A DNA stretch of 64,000 nt from Streptococcus ovuberis (GCF_012396585.1 NZ_JAAXPR010000003.1:62001-126000), one strand, 5' to 3'. Shown: positions 44,854 through 54,583, numbered from the stretch's first letter. Notes: generated by a model from the sequence alone, not told the origin. Made by a program: numbers and translations.

Positions 44854-46014
44854 ATGGATATTCTTTATGAATCCTGCGCTGGAATTGATGTCCACCAAGC
44901 CAACATCGTCGTTTGTATTCTACACGGTCCACTCACCTCAACTCGTCCAAAGCGTGAGATGGCTACCTTTGATACAACAACTAAAGGCCTGCGTGCTTGC
45001 CATGATTTTCTCAGTCAATTTCATGTGGAAGCCGTTGGTATGGAAAGCACAGGTGTCTATTGGCGACCTGTCTGGCATGCTCTATGTGATGACTTCGAGT
45101 TGATACTCGCTCAACCAGCCCACATGAAGGCTATTCCAGGTCAGAAAACCGACAAGAAGGATTCTCACTGGATTGCCAAATTAACACGGATTGGTCTGCT
45201 TCCTCGGAGTTTCGTTCCCGATGAAACCATTCAAGAATTGAGGGAGTTGACCAGACAACGAAAACATTATGTGGAAAGTCGTCATCGAGAAACCAACCGT
45301 ATCCATAACATTCTTCAGTCAGGCGGTATTAAGCTAACGACCTATATCGAAGATATTATGGGACTCTCTGGTCGTAATCTCCTTCAGCTACTGGTTGATG
45401 GGGCTCGCATTGTTCATCAATCCGTTTATACCAGCTTGAAGAAGAAAGTGCCGCAGCTTCTGGAAGCCTTGGACGGTTATTTCTCTGACCATCACCGCTT
45501 TATGTTAACTCAGTCTTTGGAGTTTTATGATTTCTATCAGAAACAGATTGAGATACTAGAAAATCGAATCAATTCTTATTTAATGCCATATGAAGACCAA
45601 GTAGAAATATTGGATTCCATCCCAGGCATTGATGTCATTACAGCTTCTGTTATCATTTCTGAGGTTGGTGTTGACATGAGTCAGTTTCCCACTGCTGGGC
45701 ATTTAGCCTCTTGGGCAGGACTATGTCCAGGTAACAATGAGAGTGCTGGTAAGAAGCGAAGTACCAAGATTCGACACGGGAATTCCTATTTGAAGAAATG
45801 CTTGTGTCAAGCGGCCTTCGCTGTCAAAAGACAAAAAGGCAGCCCATTAGCAGAACGATATTATCAGATTCAAAGTCGGCGTGGCTCACAAAAAGCAACC
45901 ATTGCACTTGCGCATCAACTATTAAAAATAGCCTATATCCTTTTAAAAGAGCAGATGACGTATCCTGAATTTTTAGCACAGAAAAAGACTACTAGGGGCG
46001 AGCTAGTAGCCTAA
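44854..46014 (+). CDS. IS110-family transposase, intact
   Basis: A 386-residue DEDD transposase. The N-terminal RuvC-like domain has GIDVHQANIVVCI (first Asp), GMESTGVYW and QKTDKKDSHWIA. The C-terminal Tnp-20 domain has ILDSIPGIDVITASVIISEVG and the Ser-containing WAGLCPGNNESAGKKRS. AAGGAGG precedes ATG. IS110 enzymes are guided by a non-coding bridge RNA from one element end. The gene is intact and may be active. Confidence 0.92.
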   Translation: MDILYESCAGIDVHQANIVVCILHGPLTSTRPKREMATFDTTTKGLRACHDFLSQFHVEAVGMESTGVYWRPVWHALCDDFELILAQPAHMKAIPGQKTDKKDSHWIAKLTRIGLLPRSFVPDETIQELRELTRQRKHYVESRHRETNRIHNILQSGGIKLTTYIEDIMGLSGRNLLQLLVDGARIVHQSVYTSLKKKVPQLLEALDGYFSDHHRFMLTQSLEFYDFYQKQIEILENRINSYLMPYEDQVEILDSIPGIDVITASVIISEVGVDMSQFPTAGHLASWAGLCPGNNESAGKKRSTKIRHGNSYLKKCLCQAAFAVKRQKGSPLAERYYQIQSRRGSQKATIALAHQLLKIAYILLKEQMTYPEFLAQKKTTRGELVA

Positions 46015-46345
46015 CATAAAAAATTTTTTCGCTTTGATTATATCATAGGGAGGGAATTTTTGCATTCTTTTGAGTTTTCGTATAAGAAATCGGTAGTTCG
46101 TAAGAATTCGATTCCCTCTCACCTGTCAAAAGTCTAAGGTTTGGGCTGTCCAGTCCCCAGGACTTTTTTGACGCTTGCTTTGCAACTCACGATTTCCCAT
46201 CTTCAAGATTTAAACACCTCGAAGCACTCAGCAGTGGTTCATTGGTGCTAATCACCTACTGAGCTGCGTATGGGAACACGAAAACTGGCAAAGCCAGTAT
46301 TGTCTCTTTTCAATTTCTAGAGACAAACTTGATAATTCAAAAATA
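46015..46345 (+). other. Non-coding DNA 3' of the IS110 transposase
   Basis: About 330 bases without genes but rich in short inverted repeats, for example GTCAAAAGTC paired with GACTTTTTTGAC (about 46127-46173). In IS110/IS1111 elements one non-coding end encodes the bridge RNA; this stretch or the one before the transposase (44700-44853) is the candidate. Exact element ends could not be set by eye. Confidence 0.4.
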
Positions 46346-46348
46346 AAG

Positions 46349-46377
46349 TGAGAGGCAGGGACTTTTGTCCCAGCCTC
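46349..46377 (-). terminator. Terminator of the phosphohexomutase gene
   Basis: GAGGCAGGGAC (46352-46362) and GTCCCAGCCTC (46367-46377) form a stem; the minus strand then runs T-rich. Confidence 0.75.
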
Positions 46378-46384
46378 ATTTCTT

Positions 46385-47890
46385 TTACACTAATTCTAGT
46401 AATTTACTTTGATTCACCTCTGGATAACGTTCTAAGAGATGGCTAATTTCTTTGAGAACCGCTGGGATATGCCCTGCTTCGTCATTTTCTACCTGTAAAA
46501 CTAGAAGGGGTTCATGCAAACTAAGACGAAGTAAGAACCAGCCTTGACCAAATGGTTCTGACAAGGTAAAACGGATACCCTCTTCATTTTCAGGATTAAC
46601 AGTCCACCCTGTCACTCCTACAGTTGCAAAGTCTGCAATCACCTGTTTGCCAAGTTCCTTAAATTCTTCGGTTTCTAATTTAAAGCGAACTTCCTGGGTT
46701 TCGATAGGTTGTTTCAAGTCTGCAATCAAATCATCTACAGATTGACCTTTTTCTGATAATTGTGGCAAAAGCATGAGAATTTTCGCAGCTGCATAAGTAC
46801 CATCATCCAAGAAATAATTTTCTTTGAAAGCTGCATGCCCACTAGTTTCAATAGCCAGCTGGCAGTCAATGCCTTGCTCATTGGCCTGAATTGCACGGTT
46901 GATGACATTGCGGTAGCCAGAAATATAACGAATTTGCTTCCCACCTAGTTTCTCGATAAAGTCTTTCAAATGGTCGGAGGTCGGTGAGTTGGTAACAATG
47001 CTCGTCCCAGGATGCTCTGAAAGAGCTATTTGACTAAGAGTGGCAATGAGGTTGTTCCGATTGAGAATTTCTCCCTTACTGGTGACAACCGCTGCTCGGT
47101 CTACATCTGTATCAAAGATAATACCCAAATCAGCCTTTGTGGCTAATACCGCAGCTTGGATGCTCGCCATAGCTTCCTTATTATCGGGATTGGGAATATG
47201 ATTTGGGAAGGTCCCATCAGGCTCTAAGAATTGGGAACCAGTCGTGTCTGCTCCAAGAATTGCTAATACCTTTTCTGCGAAGAAACCACCTGCGCCATTT
47301 CCTGCATCTACAATAATTTTCATGCCTTTTAGTGACTGGGCGCTGTTTGTTTTGCTACCCTTGCGAATTTTCTCCACCAAATCAGCAGCATAAGGCGTCA
47401 GCAAATCAGCCTTTATCTGACTGCCTATCTGGCCATTATCATTTGGCTCTGTATGCTCTAAAATAAAGTCAATATCTTCATGTTCAGCTCCGCCATTTTT
47501 GCTGAAAATCTTAATACCATTGAAATAATAAGGTAAATGACTCGCTGTTATCATCACACCCGCATGGCAAAGAAACTCCTCATACTGGGTCGCCATAAAC
47601 ATAGCAGGTGTCGTCGCAAGGCCAAAGTCAATCACCTCTACTCCTTGAGCCACAAGCTCTTCTATCAACGTTTGAGCCAGTGATGGACCACTCAACCGAC
47701 TATCACGACCCACCCCAATTCGCAATTTTCCAGCTTGGTACCTTGCTTCATTGGATTGACGCAACCATCGAATCAGTCCTGCTGCAACCCGCTTCACAGC
47801 CTCTGTTGTCAAAGTCACTGACAACTCTTCTGTCGCAATCGCGATACCACGAATATCAGAACCATTTTGCAATTTTGTCAAATCTGACAT
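46385..47890 (-). CDS. Phosphomannomutase/phosphoglucomutase
   Basis: A 501-residue alpha-D-phosphohexomutase. Signatures are TASHLPYYFNGIKIF (phospho-Ser, about residue 116), DTDVDRAA (Mg-binding, about 262-269) and ETSGHAAFKEN (substrate loop). It moves phosphate between C1 and C6 of glucose or mannose. Its substrate loop is not enough to choose between the two. Single gene. Confidence 0.9.
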   Translation of the reverse strand: MSDLTKLQNGSDIRGIAIATEELSVTLTTEAVKRVAAGLIRWLRQSNEARYQAGKLRIGVGRDSRLSGPSLAQTLIEELVAQGVEVIDFGLATTPAMFMATQYEEFLCHAGVMITASHLPYYFNGIKIFSKNGGAEHEDIDFILEHTEPNDNGQIGSQIKADLLTPYAADLVEKIRKGSKTNSAQSLKGMKIIVDAGNGAGGFFAEKVLAILGADTTGSQFLEPDGTFPNHIPNPDNKEAMASIQAAVLATKADLGIIFDTDVDRAAVVTSKGEILNRNNLIATLSQIALSEHPGTSIVTNSPTSDHLKDFIEKLGGKQIRYISGYRNVINRAIQANEQGIDCQLAIETSGHAAFKENYFLDDGTYAAAKILMLLPQLSEKGQSVDDLIADLKQPIETQEVRFKLETEEFKELGKQVIADFATVGVTGWTVNPENEEGIRFTLSEPFGQGWFLLRLSLHEPLLVLQVENDEAGHIPAVLKEISHLLERYPEVNQSKLLELV

Positions 47891-48002
47891 AGACCATCCT
47901 CCTTAAAATGATGACGTTTTCAATACCATCATTTTACCATATCTCGCCTTTTATTGGAAAACTCACCCTAAATTTTAAAAAATTTCTTCTGCTTACATCA
48001 AC

Positions 48003-48022
48003 AAAAAAAGCCCAGAGGGCTT
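48003..48022 (-). terminator. Terminator after the GNAT pseudogene
   Basis: AAGCCC/GGGCTT stem with three-base loop and TTTTTTT on the minus strand. Confidence 0.65.
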
Positions 48023-48063
48023 AATATCAATACTAATTTACTAACGAAGCCAATCACTCCATC

Positions 48064-48544
48064 TCACAATACCTTTTCCATGATTACCACTGTATAGAGT
48101 TCTTGTTCTACTTCTCTACCAGTTGGCAAAAAGCCTTGCTTTTCCCAAAAGTGCTGCGCTTGGGGATTGCCTTTTACATAGGCTAGACCGATTTTCTTGA
48201 AATCCTTCGCAAAATAAGCAGAGGCTTCTTGAAATAGGGAACTTCCCAATCCTTTTCCTTGATACATTTTATGGAGCATAAAAAATCCAATGAACACCGT
48301 TTCATCATCAGGATAAGCACGCACAAAATCCATCACCGCAACTAAATGATTTTCATCCCAAAAACCAACATAAAACTTATCTTGAAGAGATTTCCCATCT
48401 GGTAAACGAGACAGATCTTCCTTGACTGTCTCCAATGTTGGTCTGGGTGGGCAATAGCGGATTGCTCTCATACAAATCTAACACTTGCTGCAAGGTATCC
48501 TCTTTAATAGAAGTTACCCTAAAACGTGATGACAATGTTTTCAC
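48064..48544 (-). pseudogene. GNAT acetyltransferase with a frameshift near its start
   Basis: The annotatable frame (from 48471) lacks a ribosome site and the family N-terminus. Reading from GTG 48544, with GGGGAG 7 bases upstream, gives VKTLSSRFRVTSIKED and then LYESNPLL. At about 48450 a shift of frame is needed to join CPPRPTLETVKEDLSRLPDG. The rest is a good GNAT core (KMYQGKGLGSSLFQEA, acetyl-CoA loop). One or two bases appear missing at CGCTATTGCCC. It follows phoH by 15 bases. It is either a real frameshift or a sequencing error. Confidence 0.7.
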
Positions 48545-48559
48545 TATCTTCTCCCCGCT

Positions 48560-49597
48560 CTACTTTTTACTCTCAGCAGACTCTTCGGTTCTTTCATCGC
48601 TGGCTAATTCTCTATGCTTTCCACGAGTAGAACCCTGCTCGGTTTCTATCGCACCTTCATAAGCATTGATAATTTCTGCCACAACAGGGTGGCGTACCAC
48701 ATCCTTGGCTGAGAGATAGACAAAATCAATCTGGGAGATATGCTGCAATTTCTGTGCCGCATCAATCAAGCCAGACTTGACCTGACGAGGCAAGTCGATC
48801 TGGCTAATATCGCCATTGACGATCATCTTGGAATTAAAACCAAGACGGGTCAAGAACATCTTCATCTGCATAATGGTCGTGTTTTGCGCCTCATCCAAAA
48901 TGACGAAAGCATCATCCAAGGTTCGACCACGCATGTAGGCTAAGGGAGCTATCTCAATGATTTCGCGCTCCATAAGGCGCGTCGTCTGTTCCTTGCCTAA
49001 AATCTGGTAAAGCGCATCGTAGACCGGGCGCAAGTAAGGATCAACCTTTTCTTTCAAATCTCCCGGCAAGAAACCAAGGCTTTCTCCTGCTTCTACTGCT
49101 GGACGTGTGAGAATAATCCGTTTGGCTTGACCGCGCTTGAGGGCAGTCACAGCCAAGGTCACTGCTAAAAAGGTCTTCCCAGTCCCTGCTGGACCAATCC
49201 CAAAGACAACATCATGATGTTTAACACTATCCACATAGACCTTCTGCCCTAGCGTTTTAACCCGAATGGGCTTCCCGTAGTTATCCTTGATGATTTCTTC
49301 TTCGTAAAGGGCAACAAACTTGTTAATCTCATCATTTCGAGCCATATTAATTGCGGTCACGACATCTGAAGTGTTAATCAGAAGACCGCGTCCAACCAAG
49401 ACCAAAAGGGACTGGATAACCATTCTGGTCAGTTCAACATCCGCTTCTTGGCCAATGACCTGAACAATCTCTGTCCGCGCATGAATGGCCACATCAAATT
49501 CTTGTTCTAATCGTTTCAGGTGACGTTCATTGGTGCCAAATAAGGCCATCACATCATCTGGGTGCTTGAGGGGAATATCAATCGTGTGTTTTTGCAA
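48560..49597 (-). CDS. PhoH-like ATPase
   Basis: A 345-residue protein. A KH-like N-terminal part (about 1-75) precedes the ATPase with GPAGTGKTFLAV (135-146, Walker A) and FVILDEAQNTT (Walker B). PhoH proteins are RNA helicase-like ATPases linked to ribosome assembly with YbeY. The C-terminus is charged and low in complexity (TRGKHRELASDERTEESAE). Confidence 0.92.
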   Translation of the reverse strand: MQKHTIDIPLKHPDDVMALFGTNERHLKRLEQEFDVAIHARTEIVQVIGQEADVELTRMVIQSLLVLVGRGLLINTSDVVTAINMARNDEINKFVALYEEEIIKDNYGKPIRVKTLGQKVYVDSVKHHDVVFGIGPAGTGKTFLAVTLAVTALKRGQAKRIILTRPAVEAGESLGFLPGDLKEKVDPYLRPVYDALYQILGKEQTTRLMEREIIEIAPLAYMRGRTLDDAFVILDEAQNTTIMQMKMFLTRLGFNSKMIVNGDISQIDLPRQVKSGLIDAAQKLQHISQIDFVYLSAKDVVRHPVVAEIINAYEGAIETEQGSTRGKHRELASDERTEESAESKK

Positions 49598-49663
49598 GGC
49601 AAAACTCCTTATTCTAAATTACCTCTATTATACCAGAAAATCACGGCCAAGCGTGATTGGCTC

Positions 49664-50122
49664 TTACTTAAACTTCTCTAAATAATGAGCTAATCGATTC
49701 TTCATCTCTTCTAATGTCTGTCCAGAGGCAACCTGGTGCTCACTCATCATTTCATCAAAGGGTAGCCACCAGACAGGTCCTCTTCCGTTATGACCATAAT
49801 CTTTTAAATCCCCTTCTTGACGCGGGAATAGGTGCCAATGCAGGTGGGGATCCCCATTTCCCAGCGATTCTATATTCATTTTCTGGGCATCAAAGGCACG
49901 TGCTACGGCTTCTGCCACATCAGCCATTTCAATCAAATGTTGATTTCTGACTTCCTTCTCTAAAAAGTGCAGTTCCGTCACATGCTCCTTACTCAGAAAA
50001 AGCGTGTACCCTTTGAAATATTGGTGGTCTCCAATCACAACATATCCAGTTTCAAGCTCTGCCACAAAGTAAGGATTTTCCCCTTTTTGAATGGCTTCAA
50101 TTCGATCACAAATTAAACACAT
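49664..50122 (-). CDS. HIT-family protein
   Basis: A 152-residue protein from ATG 50122 with AGGAGA upstream (MCLICDRIEAIQ). The histidine triad is HLHWHLFPR (about residues 93-101). HIT proteins cleave nucleotide phosphoramidates or dinucleoside polyphosphates. N-terminal Cys pair may bind zinc. Confidence 0.88.
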   Translation of the reverse strand: MCLICDRIEAIQKGENPYFVAELETGYVVIGDHQYFKGYTLFLSKEHVTELHFLEKEVRNQHLIEMADVAEAVARAFDAQKMNIESLGNGDPHLHWHLFPRQEGDLKDYGHNGRGPVWWLPFDEMMSEHQVASGQTLEEMKNRLAHYLEKFK

Positions 50123-50130
50123 AGCTTCTC

Positions 50131-50346
50131 CTAATGCGCTAAATACTCTTCCCAAATACGGTCAAAGTCACCTAAATTAAAGGAAAAACTGGCTTGATCT
50201 TCCAGATAGCGGCTAATGACTTCAAAGTCATCGGTGTGCTTGGGGAAGGTTGAATCTTCAAAGGCTAGATCAGCTAGGATAGCGACTGGTTGGTTAGACT
50301 TGGGATTTCGCTGGGTCATCAACCAGGTATAAAAGGATTTTCTCAC
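50131..50346 (-). CDS. YozE/UPF0346 family protein
   Basis: A 71-residue protein starting at GTG 50346 ([20 protein letters not shown]), which overlaps the msrA stop by 4 bases (GTGA). The family is small, helical and widespread in Firmicutes, with unknown function. Acidic, with [14 protein letters not shown] as typical motif. Confidence 0.9.
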   Translation of the reverse strand: MRKSFYTWLMTQRNPKSNQPVAILADLAFEDSTFPKHTDDFEVISRYLEDQASFSFNLGDFDRIWEEYLAH

Positions 50347-50852
50347 GACCAATTCCTCTCTAAAAAGGCATGTCTGATACGACTGCTCAGGGCATAACGT
50401 TCTGGATTTTTACGGTAAAAGGCCTGGTGGTAGTCTTCTGCTGGATAGAAAGGCTGAGCTGGCTCAATCGTCGTAACAATCGGACGTGCAAATCGTCCTG
50501 ATGCCTGCAAGGCCGCCTTAGACTGCTCTGCTATTTCCCTTTGAGCTTCTGTCGTGTAAAAAATCACCGGTCGATAGTTGTCCCCGCGGTCTTCGAACTG
50601 ACCAAAGGCATCCGTCGGATCCGTCTGAGCCCAGTAAATCTCAACCAATTGTTGATAGGTCAGCTTTTCTGGATCATAGATAATCTCAACAGCTTCCGTG
50701 TGTCCTGTTGTGCCAGAACATACCTGCTCATAGGTAGGGTTTGCCACATGCCCCGCAGTATATCCCGACAAGACTGAGGCTACACCATCCATCTCCTCAA
50801 AGGGCTTAACCATACACCAAAAACACCCTCCAGCAAAAATAGCGCGTTCCAT
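50343..50852 (-). CDS. msrA: Peptide methionine sulfoxide reductase A
   Basis: A 169-residue protein from ATG 50852 with GGGAGG upstream. AGGCFWCM near residue 6 is the catalytic Cys motif; GYTAGH and [15 protein letters not shown] are further signatures. Repairs methionine-S-sulfoxide in proteins. Not fused to MsrB. Translationally coupled to yozE. Confidence 0.94.
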   Translation of the reverse strand: MERAIFAGGCFWCMVKPFEEMDGVASVLSGYTAGHVANPTYEQVCSGTTGHTEAVEIIYDPEKLTYQQLVEIYWAQTDPTDAFGQFEDRGDNYRPVIFYTTEAQREIAEQSKAALQASGRFARPIVTTIEPAQPFYPAEDYHQAFYRKNPERYALSSRIRHAFLERNWS

Positions 50853-50869
50853 TCGCAATACCTCCCTAA

Positions 50870-51500
50870 TCTTTTATCTAGTATTATATCACCCTCCAAG
50901 CGTTCCGTCTATAAGTAGGTGAGGTTATGACAGATTTGAAACTCAGTTCTTATACCATTCACCGCTTTTGGGACTTAGCAGGCAGATATAGGATTAGAAA
51001 TAGAATCGCTTTTCCAACTCAGCCAATTCCTATAGTATCTTGGTTTGAAATAATACCCCAGAGAAACCTGAGGAAACCGCATGTTTGACGCATCCAAACA
51101 TCTTTTTAGAGTCCCTGATTCCTCATGTAAAAACGCATTTCTCTAACGCATTCTTTGAGCTACGACGTTATATACCACACGATAGTCTTCCATCAAGTTA
51201 ACGATAGCTTCCTGACATCGCGCCAGTGAGGCCATGCCCATAATCCCTACTTTTTCGTACGTTACAAGGGCATAAAAAATACTAATAACCAATCACAGCT
51301 GTGGGACAAGAGTATTATGACCAAGAACCCGCCACATAAAAATAACGCTTTATCCCGAAATCAGCCACGCTAGGCCCATGAAGATCGTTCAGCTTTCAGG
51401 ATGACCGTTAATAAAACACTCGTAAAACGGATAACTTTTCGACTAAATCCAACCTTTTTAGAGTTTACAAAAACACATGCATAGGGTGTGCCAAATCACT
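50870..51500. other. Long intergenic stretch, no genes seen
   Basis: About 630 bases between msrA and the peptide/ABC unit. No frame has both start and ribosome site. A piece AAACCTGAGGAAACCGCATG (51064-51083) resembles GAACCTTGAGGTAACCGCATG-like DNA at 31581-31601, so the stretch may contain a dispersed non-coding repeat. The GTGGGACAAGAGT piece near 51300 is a common streptococcal intergenic motif. Confidence 0.4.
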
Positions 51501-51506
51501 CATCTT

Positions 51507-51538
51507 GCCTTGTCAAACCTTTTTTTAAATGATATACT
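51507..51538 (+). promoter_or_regulatory. Promoter of the small peptide/ABC unit
   Basis: TTGTCA and TATACT with a 17-base spacer lie about 35 bases before the peptide start codon. Good match to the vegetative consensus. Confidence 0.6.
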
Positions 51539-51572
51539 AGTTACCATTACAAACGAAAGTGAGGACTCATCT

Positions 51573-51632
51573 ATGCTAAAAAGACTAACTAAACATTTCA
51601 TGTCCCTAGGAAGGCAGGTTACTCCTCACTAA
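51573..51632 (+). CDS. 19-residue peptide gene upstream of an ABC exporter
   Basis: A 20-codon ORF (starts MLKRLTKHFMSLG, ends TPH) with GTGAGGA 8-9 bases before ATG and a good promoter. It is basic and amphipathic. Its own ribosome site (AGTGAGGA, 51558-51565) is perfectly complementary to the last codons (TCCTCACT, 51623-51630), so translating ribosomes would open or close this stem. It could be a regulatory leader peptide for the ABC gene or a small exported peptide. No homologue is known to me. Confidence 0.5.
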   Translation: MLKRLTKHFMSLGRQVTPH

Positions 51633-51711
51633 GAACGGGTAATCTTGTTTTCCTCGCCCTGCCGATTTGGCCGTTTGAGAGGAGTAGCTCCTCCTCTAAG
51701 AAAGGAAAACA

Positions 51712-53310
51712 ATGTCCCTGACAAATTATATTTTACGCTGTCGCAAGCAAGCTGCTTTGGTCCTTTTTTGGATTACCGTCAATTCCCTTTGCCTTTTGGG
51801 AAATGGACTAGCCAATGCCCAGGCTCTCACCAGCCTTGTCACTTTAGATGTCCAGACCTTTCTATTTTGGTGTGGCATCCAACTGGCTGTTAACTTGATT
51901 TGGATTCTGCAAATCAACTACATTACCCCTGCCAAGGAAAAGGCCATCCAAGACATGGACCAGCTAATGCGTTCTGATATTACCAGACGTTTAGCTCAAG
52001 TGGATTTGGCCCAATTCCGCAAGCAGAGCCAAGAAGCCTATACCTCTTGGCTAACCTACGATATAGAGACCATCAACGATATGGGCTTTGAGGTTCTCGA
52101 ACTCATGTTGAGCCAAGCCTTCAATATCCTTTTGGGAATTGTGACTCTGGTTACCTATCATCCCAGCTTCTTACTAACATTGACCATCTTTGCTGGTCTA
52201 ATGGCCTTAGCGCCCAAACTTTTTAGCGCAACGCTCAATCAACGCGCTCTAGCCTTTACCCAAAAAAACGAAGCTCTGATTCAGGAAATCCATAACCGCC
52301 TGGGTGGTTTTCGACTGCTTTTAAATGCCAATCGCTTGGATCACTTAGAGACGAAAATCCTGGATAGCGCTGATAACTACGCCCACAGCAAAATTGCCTA
52401 TGCCAAAACCTTCGGTAACATGATGGCGACTCAAAACGGTGTCAGTTTTATTAGCCAGATTGCTATCATTGCGCAAGCTGGCTTCCTCTACAGCCTAAAG
52501 CTAGTCCCCTTGGGCAGTGTCACGAGCGCCCCTTATTTCGCTTCTATTGTCTTTCCTAGTTTAACAGGTTTTTTTGCCAATTATGCGGAGTTAAAAAATT
52601 GTCGCCTTATCTTTGACAAATGGCAAAGCTTGGAATTGTCAAAAGATGCAGCCCCTCAAAGAGCACAGTTCAACCAAACATTAAGCCTCAGAGACGTTAA
52701 AGTCTCTTGGAATGATCAAACCTGTCTTTCTCTGCCAGATTTGACCATTGCACGTGGGCACAAGTTAGCTATCATTGGTCCCTCTGGTAGTGGAAAATCA
52801 AGTTTGTTAGCAGCCCTCCTCAAGGAGAAAAATCTCCAAAGTGGGCAGATTCTGCTAGATCATTGGGATTACGATGAGCTTCAAAGGACTAGTTTACAAG
52901 ACCTAATCAGCATCGTTCCTCAGGAGGCCTACTTGTTTGAAGATAGCTTGCGCTATAATCTGACCTTGGGAGTTTCAATAGCTGATCAAATTATTAACAG
53001 TGTTTTAGAAAAATTAGAGCTGATGGACTGGTTTAACCAGCAAGAGGACGGTCTCAATAGCTGGATCCATCCAAAAACTCTCTCAGGAGGGCAAGCTCAA
53101 CGGCTCTGTCTAGCCCGAGCTATTCTGGCTAACAAGCCCATACTGCTTTTAGATGAAGCCACATCAGCCCTTGAGCCCAACCTTCGCCAGAAAATCGAAA
53201 ACACCCTTCTGACCATGAACAAAACCCTCGTGATTATCACCCATCACTTAAGCCCTGAAACAAGAGCTCAATGCGATCAGGTCGTTGCTTTTCCCGCGTC
53301 AACTCACTAA
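51712..53310 (+). CDS. ABC exporter, fused membrane and ATPase domains
   Basis: A 532-residue half-transporter. Six membrane helices span about residues 12-310. The ATPase domain has GPSGSGKSS (Walker A, about 358-366), a Q loop at IVPQEAYLFED, LSGGQAQRLCLARAIL (signature) and LLLDEATSALE (Walker B). It likely works as a homodimer. The layout matches drug or peptide exporters. ATG follows AAAGGAAAA, 79 bases after the peptide ORF. A self-complementary GAGGAG/CTCCTC element lies between them. Confidence 0.88.
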   Translation: MSLTNYILRCRKQAALVLFWITVNSLCLLGNGLANAQALTSLVTLDVQTFLFWCGIQLAVNLIWILQINYITPAKEKAIQDMDQLMRSDITRRLAQVDLAQFRKQSQEAYTSWLTYDIETINDMGFEVLELMLSQAFNILLGIVTLVTYHPSFLLTLTIFAGLMALAPKLFSATLNQRALAFTQKNEALIQEIHNRLGGFRLLLNANRLDHLETKILDSADNYAHSKIAYAKTFGNMMATQNGVSFISQIAIIAQAGFLYSLKLVPLGSVTSAPYFASIVFPSLTGFFANYAELKNCRLIFDKWQSLELSKDAAPQRAQFNQTLSLRDVKVSWNDQTCLSLPDLTIARGHKLAIIGPSGSGKSSLLAALLKEKNLQSGQILLDHWDYDELQRTSLQDLISIVPQEAYLFEDSLRYNLTLGVSIADQIINSVLEKLELMDWFNQQEDGLNSWIHPKTLSGGQAQRLCLARAILANKPILLLDEATSALEPNLRQKIENTLLTMNKTLVIITHHLSPETRAQCDQVVAFPASTH

Positions 53311-53321
53311 ACATTAGAAAC

Positions 53322-53370
53322 AAAAAGTCTTCAAACCTAAGATCTAAAGTCAAGGTTTGAAGACTTTTTT
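53322..53370 (+). terminator. Terminator of the ABC unit
   Basis: AAAAAGTCTTCAAACCT and AGGTTTGAAGACTTTTT pair perfectly, with a T run. Confidence 0.88.
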
Positions 53371-53725
53371 AACCTGTCCCAGCGACCAATCTGTCGACAG
53401 TTGGCGATTGAACGCTCAATAATTCAAAATCAGATTAGGACAGAGCAACAATCCGCAGATAATACTTCCAAAGCAGGGATAGGCTAGTTAGCTTCACACC
53501 TGCTCAGAGTTGACACTCTTCCTGACAAACTCATGGAAAAACTGTATACCCCCCTTTTCGAGTTATATTTTTCAAAAATGTTCTTGAAAAGAAGTTGGTT
53601 TTAGTCCAAAATGGATCCATTTCACTGGTAATATGCCTTAAACGTTATCTAAACAATAACTTTTTAACTGAATTTTCTGCATACGTCTATTGTATGAGAC
53701 TACCCGATTTTAATGGACAAAAGTA
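53371..53725. other. Intergenic stretch, nothing identified
   Basis: About 350 bases between convergent units. A 23-codon frame at 53532 has no ribosome site. No repeat or RNA structure stands out. Confidence 0.4.
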
Positions 53726-54583
53726 TTAGCCAATTTTTTCTGTTCCCAGGCTATCTTGTTTGATTTTGCCTGCTTTCATGAGGCCTCCCAGGGCCTTTTT
53801 GAATTGCCCCTTGGAAATCCCAAAGGTTGCTTTGATCTCTTCTGGGGAGGATTTGTCATTTAAGGTCATAAAGCCACCTTGGGCTTCCAGATAGGCCAAA
53901 ATCATTTGGCCGTCATTGTCCAACATCTCAAAAGAGCGTGGCTTGAGAGACAGATTAAGGGTCCGATCCACAGCTCGGTAACCAATAACTCGAGCCTCCA
54001 AAACCTGCCCCAGACGTGGTTCTGAGAAGCGCTCGCTCGGATGGATAAAGCCCAGCATGTTATTGTCTGGCAGGTAAACAAAGGTGCCTGACAGTTTCAA
54101 GCGGTAAACAATAGCTCGCAACTGCTGGTTTTGCATATTGTCATAGGCAGGGCCCGCCAACCTTTGAAAGACTTCAGGATCTGCTGGTATTCCCCAGATT
54201 CGGTCTTTCTTATCCACATCAAGCTTGACATAGAGCTGATCGCCTTTTTTAGGCCAGAGGTCCTTGATTTCTGGCAAAATATCGAGAGAAATCACCACTT
54301 GTTTGTCAGGTAGACCTGTATCGACAAAAACGCCTAAATCCTTCCGAACATCAGTCACCACACCCCAGCCAAAATGGTCGCGATCTGCTTTGACCTCAAG
54401 TGTCGTCAAGCGCAGCTTTTGCTTCATATCGGTATAAGCAAAACCGGTAACCATATCACCGACTTCATGATCGCCTTCTAACTTCTCTAACGCCAAGGTC
54501 TGGCCTTCTTTTTGGACAAAGTAGTAGTTATCGTTCTCATCGATGATCAAACCTGTGATATAACTCGCTTGCAGTGTCGTCAT
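53726..54583 (-). CDS. cvfB: CvfB family S1-domain RNA-binding protein
   Basis: A 285-residue protein with repeated S1-like beta domains (about 1-60, 65-130, 145-215) and a C-terminal winged helix (LAYLEAQGGFMTLNDKSSPEEIKATFGIS in parts). CvfB/YitL proteins regulate virulence factors in staphylococci by binding RNA. Located after frr in streptococci. Confidence 0.9.
   Translation of the reverse strand: MTTLQASYITGLIIDENDNYYFVQKEGQTLALEKLEGDHEVGDMVTGFAYTDMKQKLRLTTLEVKADRDHFGWGVVTDVRKDLGVFVDTGLPDKQVVISLDILPEIKDLWPKKGDQLYVKLDVDKKDRIWGIPADPEVFQRLAGPAYDNMQNQQLRAIVYRLKLSGTFVYLPDNNMLGFIHPSERFSEPRLGQVLEARVIGYRAVDRTLNLSLKPRSFEMLDNDGQMILAYLEAQGGFMTLNDKSSPEEIKATFGISKGQFKKALGGLMKAGKIKQDSLGTEKIG

Noticed and set aside
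53532..53603. 23-codon frame MEKLYTPLF...
   Set aside because: No Shine-Dalgarno sequence and no nearby promoter.
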